Origin: Acetobacterium wieringae
GTDB taxonomy: Bacteria; Bacillota; Clostridia; Eubacteriales; Eubacteriaceae
Assembly: GCF_026646375.1 (NCBI RefSeq)
Contig: NZ_JAIPPU010000010.1
Location: 62,001 to 126,000 of the forward strand
Length of the DNA: 64,000 bases
Reading direction: 5' to 3'
A model generated the notes under the pieces. That model saw only the letters and a program-made list of their open reading frames with translations. It did no database searches and was not told the origin of the DNA. Both the position numbers and the translations under genes were made by a program. Positions 45,654 to 55,599 of the stretch are shown one piece after another (the stretch's first letter is position 1; each line of letters opens with the position of its first letter).

Positions 45654-46094
45654 ATGAAAACAGATCAATTTAACTTTGGTGGCTTTGTCAAACAATTGAA
45701 TAACATTATGGAAATGCGCTTTAATCATTCGTTAAAACAATGGAACCTGACCTCCTCCCAATTTTCTGTGATTATGTATCTGCTTCACCATCAGGATCAG
45801 GAAATCAACCAAAAGATGATTGAAGAAGCTTTTCGTCTCAAAGGACCAACCGTTACTGGGATTGTCAAACGGTTGGTAGAAAAGGAGTTTATCCAGCGCC
45901 GACCTGATTCTCAGGATCGCCGAATTAATTATCTGGAGCTGACTAAAAAGGGTCTGGCGCTGGAGTCGCTGGTTTGTACCGAGATTACTCGTTTGGAAGC
46001 GGAAACCCTCCGGGACATCTCACCTGAACATCTCAACCTGCTGGAGTCCCTTCTGCATCAGATTTTAAAAAACATTACCGACCCTAACCAATGA
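45654..46094 (+). CDS. MarR-family transcriptional regulator
   Basis: 146 residues with the winged helix INQKMIEEAFRLKGPTVTGI near residue 55 and the wing RRPDSQDRRINYLELT near 90. It very likely represses itself and the MATE exporter, relieved by a drug or metabolite. ATG at 45654 chosen for GGAGG just upstream; the open frame reaches back into the promoter. The MATE gene follows after 22 bp. Confidence 0.9.
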   Translation: MKTDQFNFGGFVKQLNNIMEMRFNHSLKQWNLTSSQFSVIMYLLHHQDQEINQKMIEEAFRLKGPTVTGIVKRLVEKEFIQRRPDSQDRRINYLELTKKGLALESLVCTEITRLEAETLRDISPEHLNLLESLLHQILKNITDPNQ

Positions 46095-46116
46095 TTCACA
46101 GAAAGGAATTATCTTT

Positions 46117-47490
46117 ATGAAAAATGATTTATTTGAAAAGTACCCAATCCCCAAGGCGGTGATGACCCTAGCCATTCCCACCATTCTCAGTATGCTCGTG
46201 ACGATTGTCTATAACATGGCCGATACCTATTTTGTCGGCCAAACCGGTGATGCCAATCAGGTAGCTGCCGTTACCCTAACCATGCCAATCTTTTTTCTGC
46301 TAATGGCCTTTGGAAATATTTTCGGGATCGGCGGTGGCTCTTATATTTCCCGACTTTTGGGGGAACACCGGATTGTGGATATCAAGCACACCTCCTCCTT
46401 TGCCTTTTATGGCTCGATTGCCTTGGGTCTGATCGGGATGGTGGTCTTTCTGATTTTTATGGATCCAATTTTGACCATTGCTGGTGCCAGCCCCAACACC
46501 ATCGGTTTTGCCCGGGACTATCTGACCATTGTCGCTTACGGCGCCATCGCCATCAGTCTGCAAAATTCACTGGCCCAGATTGTCCGCTCCGTCGGTGCAG
46601 CCAAAGAATCGATGATCGGAATGATGATTGGAACCGTTATTAATATCATTCTTGATCCTATTATGATACTCGCCATGGGCATGGGCGTAGCTGGAGCAGC
46701 CTGGGCCACTGTGATTGGGAATGCCTGCGCGGTAATATACTTTATTTATTATATTTTCAAACACAGTGATGTGCTCTCCATCTCCCCCCAGGATTTCCGG
46801 ATTGAGGGCGCTATTGCTAAAAATACCTTTGCGATTGGGATTCCAGCCTCTGTCAATAATATTCTGATGAGTTTTTCGATGATTATGTTAAACAGCTATG
46901 CCTCCGCATATGGCGATACCGTCATTGCAGCTCTGGGGGTTTCCGGCCGGGTCTTCTCGATCGTGGTCATGTTGGCGCTGGGTCTGGCAATGGGTATTCA
47001 GCCCTTTATCGGCTACAATTACGCCCAACAGAACTATAAACGGATGAATGATGCAATTAAATTTACCGGTGTGGTTGGTATGTTTATGGGAACTGTGGTA
47101 ATGGTTATCGCGATCCTTTTTGCTGCCCCGATTGTCACTTTCTTTATTAATGATCCGGAGGTCATCACCATTGGTGCTACAATGCTGATTATTCAAATGT
47201 TGGTCAGCCCCTTTCTGGGTCTTCAATTTATTGTCACTACCGTCTATCAGTCGTTGGGAAAAGCCATTCCGTCGCTGATTCTGACAGTATGCCGACAAGG
47301 ACTGGCATTTGTCCCGATCCTTGTTATCGGTTCCACGCTATTTGGCCTTCAAGGGATCATCTGGGCCCAACCGCTGGCCGATGTTGTCTCAATTATCCTG
47401 GCGGTATCGATGTACACCGTCACTTACCGAAAACTGCGGGCCAGCAAAACCGAACCGGTTTCCCTGGCAATGGAAGACGGACTGGCTTAA
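46117..47490 (+). CDS. MATE-family efflux transporter
   Basis: 457 residues, 12 membrane segments, with the MATE N-terminal pattern (PTILSMLVTIVYNMADTYFV; GNIFGIGGGSYISRLLGE). It would export cationic drugs or metabolites using Na+ or H+. MepA-like by length and by the preceding MarR regulator. A bidirectional terminator follows. Confidence 0.92.
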   Translation: MKNDLFEKYPIPKAVMTLAIPTILSMLVTIVYNMADTYFVGQTGDANQVAAVTLTMPIFFLLMAFGNIFGIGGGSYISRLLGEHRIVDIKHTSSFAFYGSIALGLIGMVVFLIFMDPILTIAGASPNTIGFARDYLTIVAYGAIAISLQNSLAQIVRSVGAAKESMIGMMIGTVINIILDPIMILAMGMGVAGAAWATVIGNACAVIYFIYYIFKHSDVLSISPQDFRIEGAIAKNTFAIGIPASVNNILMSFSMIMLNSYASAYGDTVIAALGVSGRVFSIVVMLALGLAMGIQPFIGYNYAQQNYKRMNDAIKFTGVVGMFMGTVVMVIAILFAAPIVTFFINDPEVITIGATMLIIQMLVSPFLGLQFIVTTVYQSLGKAIPSLILTVCRQGLAFVPILVIGSTLFGLQGIIWAQPLADVVSIILAVSMYTVTYRKLRASKTEPVSLAMEDGLA

Positions 47491-47496
47491 GCCATC

Positions 47497-47527
47497 AAAA
47501 AAGCGCCCCTAGATAGGGCGCTTTTTT
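47497..47527. terminator. Bidirectional terminator between MATE and DAACS genes
   Basis: AAAAAAGCGCCC / GGGCGCTTTTTT around a 7-nt loop; serves both convergent genes. The minus-strand symporter gene ends inside it. Confidence 0.9.
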
Positions 47528-49116
47528 AGTTCACTGGCACGGAGCCGATGTTCTGTGTGAATCATTCCAATATTGGTAGTCATAACATTGCCGGTGGTGG
47601 CAGGATAATCCAGAAAGATGGCAATGGTTACGGCCAGTGCCAGCCCTTCTAAGGGAATACCCAGAAGGTTGAAAACGATGGTGAAGAGAAAAGCCCCCAT
47701 ACCTGGGGATGGTGGCACAGCCACCGAAAGAATCATGCACAGAATCACAACCGGAATCATATCCGGCAATGAAAAACCGATTCCGTAAATATTACCTATA
47801 AACAAAGATGTTAATAATAACATCGGAATAGCGTCCTGCTTATTAAACAAAACCCCCACTGGAATCGAAAAATTGACGACATAGTCCCGGATTTTCTGCT
47901 TGCTCATTGCTGTTGCAGTATGACTGGCAAAGGTGGCACTGGAACTGGCGGTTGAGAAGGCTATCAACAGAAATGGCGCTGCGGTTTTTAAATAAGTCAC
48001 TGGGCTTATTTTTTCATAAACCGTTAAACTCAACAGCATGAACACATTAATGATCAGAAAAGCAATCAGCAACAATACAATCAGCCATACGGCCCCCAGC
48101 AGAGCTGCCCCTTCACCGGAAATCATCATGTTCAAAATACTGATAAAAACCACCACCGGCATCAGAGCACAAACGGCATCCAGGATGGTGGAAAAAATCA
48201 GATTAGCTTCGGTGATAATTCGCGTGATTTCTGGAAAGCGGCCCTTTAAGGTCAACATCACAATACCACCGATAATCGCCAAAAACATGATCTGTAAGGT
48301 ATTGCCATCGATAAAAGGCTGAATAATATTGGCTGGAATGATTCCAAAAACCATCTCACCAATCTGGTTCCACAAATCCCCCTGACCAGCCTGACTTGCT
48401 GACCCAGTGTTGCCCAGCAAAAAAATTTGAGCCATTCCCAGCGAAACCGCTGAAGCCACGAGAATAACTACCATCGACCAAGTCAATAACAATCGGAAGA
48501 TCCGTTTCATCTGAGCCAGATTATCCATATTGAAAATACTGCCGATGGCGGAAAAAAACAGTACCGGTATCACAATGGCATTGAGAAAACTAAAAAATGT
48601 ACTGCTAATGGGAGAAAGAATCCCGCTGCCAAGCTGTTTGCCCAGCGCTGGTGCCGTCATCTGGATAAGAAAGCCGGTCAGAATAGCACCAATCAGGGCA
48701 ATGGCCGTTGTCAACGCAGGGTTTAGCGGTTTTTGCTTAAGCGTATAAGCAACGTTATTACAGCCCTTTTCGTAGGAATAGGTCACCGATGACAGTCCGA
48801 TTAAAATATTCTGTCCAATTCGATTGAAGTCAGCCGCCTCGCCCTCCGGCATTTCCGGTAGGGTCAATGGGTTTTCCGGATTACCCCAGTAATTCAGCGT
48901 CAGAGTAATGGTTTTAAATCGCTTCTGAATCGACAACTCAAAATACGCTTGCGCATTGGCCCGCTCACTCCAGTAAACAATAGCTTCTTCCACAAAAAGT
49001 TGTGCTTTCATGTTATCGCTTTTAGGACACTTGTATTTTTGTAATAGCTCCGAAACAAAGGTATTGGCTTCATCGAGACTGGCCAGACTAAGTGGTAAAA
49101 TCTTTTTTACTTCCAT
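47509..49116 (-). CDS. Dicarboxylate/amino acid:cation symporter with N-terminal ATPase-like domain
   Basis: 535 residues. Residues about 140-535 are a DAACS (GltP-like) carrier: IVIPVLFFSAIGSIFNMD, SSATFASHTATAMSK (serine-rich loop) and the later PPSPGMGAFL. Residues 1-130 are extra and cytosolic; MKAQLFVEEAIVYWSERAN and the end EKGCNNVAYTLKQK recall the HATPase fold of RsbW-type anti-sigma kinases, though nucleotide-binding glycines are poor. The fusion suggests regulated uptake. Dedicated ribosome site GGAGG. Confidence 0.85.
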   Translation of the reverse strand: MEVKKILPLSLASLDEANTFVSELLQKYKCPKSDNMKAQLFVEEAIVYWSERANAQAYFELSIQKRFKTITLTLNYWGNPENPLTLPEMPEGEAADFNRIGQNILIGLSSVTYSYEKGCNNVAYTLKQKPLNPALTTAIALIGAILTGFLIQMTAPALGKQLGSGILSPISSTFFSFLNAIVIPVLFFSAIGSIFNMDNLAQMKRIFRLLLTWSMVVILVASAVSLGMAQIFLLGNTGSASQAGQGDLWNQIGEMVFGIIPANIIQPFIDGNTLQIMFLAIIGGIVMLTLKGRFPEITRIITEANLIFSTILDAVCALMPVVVFISILNMMISGEGAALLGAVWLIVLLLIAFLIINVFMLLSLTVYEKISPVTYLKTAAPFLLIAFSTASSSATFASHTATAMSKQKIRDYVVNFSIPVGVLFNKQDAIPMLLLTSLFIGNIYGIGFSLPDMIPVVILCMILSVAVPPSPGMGAFLFTIVFNLLGIPLEGLALAVTIAIFLDYPATTGNVMTTNIGMIHTEHRLRASELKKRPI

Positions 49117-49318
49117 GGTTCCTCCTTATGCATCTATCTTATGACTGCGTTTGTGTGAACCATGCCACTGATAGTCCCGGGTTGTAAAACTGTCAAACCT
49201 GAAATTATCTGGCTCTGGCATAAAGAACACACGGCATTGCCCATACCGTGTGCCTTTCACCATGATAAAAAATTGTCATGATCATCAAATGGTGAAATGA
49301 TAGTCTAAGATTACCCCA

Positions 49319-49747
49319 TTATACCACTTGACGCGTTCTGCCGTCATCATAATTTAACTGCCAATTTACCCCAAATTTATCGACCAGCGAACCATAAACC
49401 TTACTCCAGAAGGTTTCCTGCAATTCGGTTTCGACAGTCCCGCCATCTTTTAATTTATAGAAAAGGCCTTTGATCTCATCAAGATCATCACTAAAAATGA
49501 CCAGAGTCATCTTTTCTTTTTGATTGTCCAGTGATTTTGAGAGTTTATCCGATAGCGATATCCGCAGTTCATCGGAGTTAAGATCAGCACGAATGGTCAC
49601 TTTTTCGGCCCGGTCGGGATTCCCCGGTTCGATCAGGGTTTCATCAAATAATATAATTTCAGCCTGATCCGTGCCAAAAACATCGGCATAGAATTCCACC
49701 GCTTCCTGACAATTTCCATTAAAACTAATATAGGGTTGTACCTGCAT
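49319..49747 (-). CDS. VOC-family (PhnB/glyoxalase-like) protein
   Basis: 142 residues, start MQVQPYISFNGNCQEAVEFY, the PhnB-like vicinal-oxygen-chelate fold, ending FGVNWQLNYDD. Substrate unknown; several such proteins lack full metal ligands. ATG at 49747 has GGAG 7 nt upstream; an earlier in-frame ATG at 49804 has none. Confidence 0.85.
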   Translation of the reverse strand: MQVQPYISFNGNCQEAVEFYADVFGTDQAEIILFDETLIEPGNPDRAEKVTIRADLNSDELRISLSDKLSKSLDNQKEKMTLVIFSDDLDEIKGLFYKLKDGGTVETELQETFWSKVYGSLVDKFGVNWQLNYDDGRTRQVV

Positions 49748-50055
49748 TTCTACACTCCTTTGCGTTTGGGTGCACCCTTTGCTGATAGTATTTGGGGCGT
49801 GCACCAGGATCTCGGTTTTTACTAATTTTACAGCACCATGACACTCTGTTACATGGTATAGCCCTTTTTTTACGATTTAAACGGTTTCGGGTAAATTTTT
49901 TACAACTTTCTGTAAAATAAAATTGACCTGATGCCAATCTGCTGTTATTGTTATAAGGGTCATATATGCAGATTTATTTTCATTCATTTTTGCCTTGTTA
50001 CAGACAACCTGATCTACTTTTCTGCAATCTGTTATTATTTGAGGGAGGATTTCTT

Positions 50056-51009
50056 GTGAGTATTATTTTTTTAATTATCGGCCTAATATTATTAGTTAAA
50101 GGTGCCGATTTTTTTGTGGAAGGTTCGTCCTCCATTGCCAAGCGCTTTAACATCCCCAGTATGGTCATCGGTTTGACCCTGGTGGCTTTTGGCACGAGTG
50201 CCCCGGAACTGGCGGTCAGCGTGTCCGGATCGCTAAATCAAGCCAATGGTATTGTTTTTGGGAATGTGGTGGGTTCCAATATTGTCAACATCCTCTTTAT
50301 TCTGGGGATCTCAGCGTTTATTTCCCCCATCAGTATCAAATCAAAAACAATTTTTAAAGAGATGCCTTTTGCTATCCTGACTACCGTTGCTTTAATGCTG
50401 ATGGTGATGGATGGTCTGATCAATGGCGATCCAATCAGCGCAGTTTCCCGTTCAGAAGGATGGATTCTATTGCTCTTTTTTGCCATCTATCTTTATTCGA
50501 TGGTAGAAATTGCCATCCTTGGCAAAGAAGAATCCGAGGGTGAAATACTTGTAATGCCTGTTCCCAAAAGTATTCTCTTTACCATCGGCGGTCTGGCCGC
50601 CGTTGTTTTTGGCGCTGATCTGGTGGTTAATGCAGCCATTGAAATTGCCACCATCCTGGGGATGTCCGAAACCGTGATCGGTTTGACAATCGTGGCCATC
50701 GGCACCTCCCTACCGGAACTGATCACCTCCGTGGTAGCAGCCAAAAAAGGCGAGAATGATATTGCTGTGGGCAATATCATTGGTTCCTGTATCTTTAATA
50801 CGCTGTTTGTTCTGGGGGTTTCCGGGGTTATCTTCCCAATTGAAATTGCCGCTGAAAACTATGCCGATCTGTGGATTCTGCTGGCGGCGATGATTATCGT
50901 CGTTCCAATGATGTATACTTCCAAGAAAATCAGCCGCTGGGAAGGGGCCGTCATGATGCTGGGCTATGTCGGTTATTCGGCCTTTATTATCATGCGGGCG
51001 ATTTCTTAG
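50056..51009 (+). CDS. Ca2+/Na+ antiporter (CaCA family, YrbG-like)
   Basis: 317 residues with the two CaCA alpha-repeats GLTLVAFGTSAPELAVSVSG near residue 35 and GLTIVAIGTSLPELITSVVA near 210, each with the GTS-PE ion site, and GNVVGSNIVNILFILGISA / GNIIGSCIFNTLFVLGVSG after them. The GTG at 50056 follows GGGAGG by 7 nt; the open frame from 49966 has no site. Confidence 0.92.
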   Translation: MSIIFLIIGLILLVKGADFFVEGSSSIAKRFNIPSMVIGLTLVAFGTSAPELAVSVSGSLNQANGIVFGNVVGSNIVNILFILGISAFISPISIKSKTIFKEMPFAILTTVALMLMVMDGLINGDPISAVSRSEGWILLLFFAIYLYSMVEIAILGKEESEGEILVMPVPKSILFTIGGLAAVVFGADLVVNAAIEIATILGMSETVIGLTIVAIGTSLPELITSVVAAKKGENDIAVGNIIGSCIFNTLFVLGVSGVIFPIEIAAENYADLWILLAAMIIVVPMMYTSKKISRWEGAVMMLGYVGYSAFIIMRAIS

Positions 51010-51031
51010 AGACTTATCCATTTTGAACAGT

Positions 51032-51063
51032 AAAAAAGCACTCGCTTAATGCGGGTGCTTTTT
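51032..51063. terminator. Terminator between CaCA gene and XRE pseudogene
   Basis: AAAAAAGCACTCGC / GCGGGTGCTTTTT stem, usable by the convergent genes on both sides. Confidence 0.85.
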
Positions 51064-51072
51064 ATCGTAATA

Positions 51073-52533
51073 CTATGCCTGGCCTTCATAGCGTAAGATC
51101 AGCTGATCGATGGCGGCCAAGGTGTCCTCTTTGGGCAACACATAGGAACTACCAGGCAGACTACCAAAAAAATCATCAAAAGCCGCTACAATTTTCGCTT
51201 CTTTTAATTTTATCGTCTTAAAAATCTGTTGATCAGCTTTCTGATAATGCAGGATCAGATGCACCAGAGTCGCTTCATTCACAAATTCTACTGCTGAATT
51301 AAGAACGATCTTTTTTTCATCGAATGCGTAAGTTTTTCGGGTATCAGTGGCAATATCCTGACGTACCAGTTTGGTCAACATCAGGCGTTCGGCCGGAGTA
51401 AAGGGATGACATACCTCCTCCGGAAAATACATGTTGCCAGTATCCATGAAGGTTTCCAGGTTATTTAATGAAAAAACATTGATCATCGAGCGGTTTTCTG
51501 CTTTAAAATAATCATAAAAGCGATTTGTGGCCGATACCAGGTCATCATAGAAGGGCAATTCCCGGCGAACCTTGTCGGCCACCATTTCATGAGTGGCATA
51601 ATAGGCAAAGCATGGCAGAGGCTAGATGACCTGACGAATACGATAGGTCGTATCCAATGAATATATAGCAAACAGATCTCGACTTTCTTCGATAAAGGGT
51701 TCGGATTGCAAAAGGATGGTCAAAAAACCTTTCTGGTAGAGATCATAAAGCGACGGATCCTGATAGCGGATGGCCCTGCAAAAATCCCGGGAAATCACAA
51801 TGACTTCTTCCGATGTGAGCATAAAATAGGGAAACAGTACATTGATTTCCTGACTCTTCCCAATTGGCTGATAATAATAGTTGGAGTGATAAGTAATATT
51901 ATCAAGCAGCGACAGGCCAATCAGAGTTTTTAGGGTGCTAAGTCCCGGATCGGCAACGCTTTCATCACTGCCTTCCGGAAAACACTGAACATCCTGCAAA
52001 ATCAGGTGTTTTGTGTTTCCCAGCATTTGCGAAAAAATGTGCGCATAAACCAGTTCAAAATGACTGGGGATGGAAAGCTTCAGATGCGGTGCAACCTGGC
52101 AAAAAAGCTCCCGATCAATGCTGTTTTCGATGACGCTTCGGACAGCTTCAAAACTAGTCACAATCTGAATTTTTTGTTGTTCCCCTGAGCTGATCGCAGC
52201 GGTATCCGGAGCTTTTAATTCTTTCGAGAAAGGAATTTGATAGTTGGTCAATTCAAAAATGATGGCCATCAACTCCACAATTTTTTGACGATTATAATAA
52301 CGCCGTTCGCCGACCTGGGTGATTTCTTGTAAGGCCTGTAATTCTTCGATTTCAGTCGTTGACAGGCGAAGCGCTTTACATAAGCTTTCAAAAACTTTAT
52401 GTGTAGGCAACCGCTCGCCCGTTTTTATCCGCTGCAGAGTGGTGCGATTAATTTTTCCAATTTCTGCCAGAGATTGTACGGTTTCGCCACTTTCATCAAT
52501 TAGTTCTTCGATTTTTTTACTAAAACGTGTCAT
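51073..52533 (-). pseudogene. XRE-type regulator split by in-frame TAG (paralog of the 56.6-58.1 kb gene)
   Basis: The frame runs 303 codons from ATG 52533, meets TAG at 51622-51624, and continues in the same frame for 182 codons to 51073. It aligns along its whole length with the intact 506-residue paralog (INRTTLQRIKTGERLPT N-terminal HTH; PLPC.AYY just after the TAG; MINVFSLNNLETFMDTGN). The paralog has Glu at the stop position, so one G-to-T change (GAG to TAG) explains it. The downstream part has no ribosome site at its first ATG (51585). Either a recent pseudogene or an amber readthrough case. Confidence 0.85.
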
Positions 52534-52753
52534 CGGCTACTCCAGTTTCTATATTTTGGGAACCTTTTACTCTTATTATAACCGTGTCGGAGCCAATTTC
52601 AAGATGTGGCATTTTGTGTGCCAGAAAATTTTGCAGTTTTTTGATCCTGTCGAATCGGAAGTGGTTAGCTATAGGTCTAAGATCGGTCATAAAAAAACAA
52701 GTGCAAATGTTTCAGCACCAATGACATGCTTAACACTTACACTTCTATCGTAC

Positions 52754-52797
52754 AAAAAAGAGTACCCACATCACTGATCCGTTGCGTACTCTTTTTT
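52754..52797 (-). terminator. Terminator after EAL-HDOD gene A
   Basis: AAAAAAGAGTAC / GTACTCTTTTTT stem with a T run on the minus strand (also symmetric), directly after the gene stop. Confidence 0.85.
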
Positions 52798-52808
52798 ACT
52801 CTATTTAT

Positions 52809-54017
52809 CTAGGCGATATTGCAAACAACACGATTAGACCACTTGATTGCTTCCCGGTAGTCGTGATAAATGTGGTAATCCGCAATTTTTAAGACTTGAG
52901 CCAATTCTTCGACCAAGCTCCATTCGCCTTTTTCATAGGCCACCATCAAAGCCAGGATCGGAAAAAGGATTCCCTGCTGGTTGATCAGAGCCTCTAAAAT
53001 CGCTTGAGGCAAGGCGATCCCCGCCAATACCACATCCATTGGTTGATCAAGAATTGCATCCAGAACACTGAAAAGGCCCATCAGCGCGGCATCATGTTCC
53101 AATTCATGCAATCCCGAGCGTTTCGCCAGTGACTCGGCAAAGCGGGTGCGAATCAGCGACAGTTTGATCAGTTCGGTGGGTTTGTCTTTGCTGACTTCAT
53201 GAATCATTAAAATACTAATCCAGCGTTCAAATTCGCGCAGACCAATATAGCTTAGGGCAAACTTGATGGAGCCAATCGATTCGCTGCCAGCCCGAAAACT
53301 GGCCAGCCGGAGTAACCGATAGGTCAAGGTCACATCCTGCTCAATCATCTCGGCCAAACGATCAAAGGATGGTTCCTCCGCATTTATTTCAGTCATTAGT
53401 TGCAGATACTGAAGCTGCGAGGGGGTGGCTCGAAAGGTGCGTCCGGCTATGTGCGGTTTACTGAAAAAATAGCCTTGAAAGAGAGTAAACCCAAGCTCCT
53501 TCGCTTTTAGAAATTCATCACGGGTTTCCACTTTTTCAGCTAGCAGTGTTTTTCCCTGAGCAAGACCCGCCGGAATATCATCGATAATGGTATCAAGCGG
53601 AGTGACCATCAGATCATACTTGATAATGTCTGCCAATGGCGTCAGAGGGTAGGTCTGATAGGTCTGGGCGAAATCATCCAAAGCGATGCTGTAGCCCTTC
53701 TCTTTAATATCCTCGAGACGCGCAACCAGATTGCAGCTGACTTCAATATTTTCCAACATTTCCACAATCATTCGATCTGGTTCAATTAGTTCCACAGCTT
53801 CGGAATGAATAAAGATTTCATCAAAGTTAATGAAGGCAAATTTGTCTTCAACGAGGTTCTCCAGTCCCGATTCAAACAGACCGGTGATGACCATGGCGGT
53901 TGCCCCCTGAGACGACATGCCGCCAAAATGCGTCGAGTGGTTGTGAAGCCGAAATAAAAGCTCATACCCGTAAACTTCCAGCTGAGCGTTAAAAATCGGT
54001 TGTCTGGCAATAAACAT
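52809..54017 (-). CDS. EAL-HDOD (YuxH-type) signalling protein A
   Basis: 402 residues: a variant EAL domain (1-200) with ARQPIFNAQLEVYGYELLFR, ALDDFAQTY, LAEKVETRDEF and QGYFFSKP, then an HDOD domain (about 205-400; LTYRLLRLASFRAGS). The EAL catalytic sequence is replaced by ELL and KID by KYD, so c-di-GMP hydrolysis is doubtful and ligand binding or partner contact more likely. AGGAGG precedes the ATG. Tandem paralog of the next gene upstream (54241-55452), both on the minus strand. Confidence 0.9.
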   Translation of the reverse strand: MFIARQPIFNAQLEVYGYELLFRLHNHSTHFGGMSSQGATAMVITGLFESGLENLVEDKFAFINFDEIFIHSEAVELIEPDRMIVEMLENIEVSCNLVARLEDIKEKGYSIALDDFAQTYQTYPLTPLADIIKYDLMVTPLDTIIDDIPAGLAQGKTLLAEKVETRDEFLKAKELGFTLFQGYFFSKPHIAGRTFRATPSQLQYLQLMTEINAEEPSFDRLAEMIEQDVTLTYRLLRLASFRAGSESIGSIKFALSYIGLREFERWISILMIHEVSKDKPTELIKLSLIRTRFAESLAKRSGLHELEHDAALMGLFSVLDAILDQPMDVVLAGIALPQAILEALINQQGILFPILALMVAYEKGEWSLVEELAQVLKIADYHIYHDYREAIKWSNRVVCNIA

Positions 54018-54240
54018 ATAGCCTCCTGGGTCTTTTTATACTGGTGTAAAATTATAAATGTCCGTCTCTATTCAATATGTTTATTGTAACACTATGTTTC
54101 ATCAAAAACAAGAATTTTTGCACCCACTGTCTGTATTTTTGAACATGTTTTCTATCTGCTGCCGTTTATTACCAACAAAAAAATGGCGCAACCGTAGCTG
54201 GCCATGTATATTCGTGAATCTGTTATCTAATTTTTCTTGC

Positions 54241-55452
54241 TCAGGCGATGTTTCGAATGATTTCATTGGCCCAGGCAATTGCTTCCCGATAATCGTGATA
54301 CAAAATGTACTCCTCGATTTTTAGCTCTTCCGATCGATTCATAGTGGTTGCCCAATCACCCTTTTCATAGGCCAGCATCAGTTCGTAAATGGGGTATAGT
54401 ACTCCCTCCCCATTTATCAGTGCGTCTGGAATTGATGGTGGCAAAGCAATACCAGCCAATGCTTCTTCCATGGACAGGTCAAGAATTCCATCGAGAACGC
54501 TAAACAACCCCATCATTGCTGCCGCATGCTGGGTGTTGTAGGTCATCAGCGCTCGCTTGGCCAGAGTTTGGGTAAAACGGCTCCGAATCAGCGCGATTTT
54601 CACCAGCTCTGAGGGTTTTTCCTGGCCCAGATCCTGAAGCATCAGAATATTGAACCAGCGCTCAATTTCGTTGAGTCCCATGTAAGTCAGTGCATAGCGG
54701 ATCGAACTGACCAGATCATGATTAGATCGAACACTGACCATCCGCATAACCCGATACGCCAAGGTGACATCCTGTTGGATCAGCTCAGCTAGGGCATCAT
54801 AGGAAGGATCTTCTTTTTTAAGTTCCTCAATCAATCTGAAATACTGAAACTTGGTCGGCGATTTATTGACCGATTGACCAGCAATCACCGGTTTGCTGAA
54901 AAAATAACCTTGAAACAGGGTAAATCCCATCTTCATGGCCTGCAAAAATTCATCCCTGGTTTCGACCTTTTCAGCCAATAACACCTTGCCCTGGGCCAGC
55001 GCATCGGCGGCATCGCTGGCAACCGTTTCCAGAGGGGTTGCAATCAGATCATATTTGATAATATCGGCCAGTGGACTCAGTGGATAGTTTTGGAATTCTT
55101 CTTCAAAATCGTCCAGCGCAATCCGGTAGCCCTTCTCTCGAATTGATTTAATCCGTTCAATCAGGCTGTCGTCAATTCTTATTTTTTCCAGCATTTCCAC
55201 TACCATCTGATCCGGTTTGATTAATTCCAGAGCGTCGGAATGGATGAAAATCTCATCAAAATTAATAAAGGCCCGCTTGTCCTCAATGATGTTTTCAATT
55301 CCCGCTTCATAGAGTCCGGTGAGCACCGCTGCGGTGGCTCCCTGAGACGAAATTCCACCAAACTGACTCGATTGGCTGTTGAGCCGAAACAGCAGTTCAT
55401 ATCCATATACGTCCAGATCCACGTTAAAAATCGGTTGTCTGGCAATAAACAT
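54241..55452 (-). CDS. EAL-HDOD (YuxH-type) signalling protein B
   Basis: 403 residues, same layout as protein A and clearly homologous (ARQPIFNVDLDVYGYELLFR; ALDDFEEEFQNYPLSPLADI; QGYFFSKPVIAGQ). EAL core is equally degenerate, HDOD follows. The ATG at 55452 has AGGAGG 7 nt upstream; a longer frame to 55536 is not used. The 223-bp gap to gene A contains no gene. The tandem copy arose by duplication along with the flanking XRE genes. Confidence 0.9.
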   Translation of the reverse strand: MFIARQPIFNVDLDVYGYELLFRLNSQSSQFGGISSQGATAAVLTGLYEAGIENIIEDKRAFINFDEIFIHSDALELIKPDQMVVEMLEKIRIDDSLIERIKSIREKGYRIALDDFEEEFQNYPLSPLADIIKYDLIATPLETVASDAADALAQGKVLLAEKVETRDEFLQAMKMGFTLFQGYFFSKPVIAGQSVNKSPTKFQYFRLIEELKKEDPSYDALAELIQQDVTLAYRVMRMVSVRSNHDLVSSIRYALTYMGLNEIERWFNILMLQDLGQEKPSELVKIALIRSRFTQTLAKRALMTYNTQHAAAMMGLFSVLDGILDLSMEEALAGIALPPSIPDALINGEGVLYPIYELMLAYEKGDWATTMNRSEELKIEEYILYHDYREAIAWANEIIRNIA

Positions 55453-55599
55453 CTGCTCTCCTCCTTGAACGGTGTCAGGTCGGTCATCTGATACCCGAAT
55501 TTTTAAAACCTGTTGTCTCAATGATAGCATCATCAAGACCTATTAACAAGTGAAAACGATTGACATCAAATAAATTAACCAACGGTTAGAATACAATTG

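Noticed and set aside
51073..51585. Separate 170-residue gene
   Set aside because: Its ATG has no ribosome site and the frame continues upstream in homology to the paralog as far as the TAG, so it is the 3' part of the split gene.
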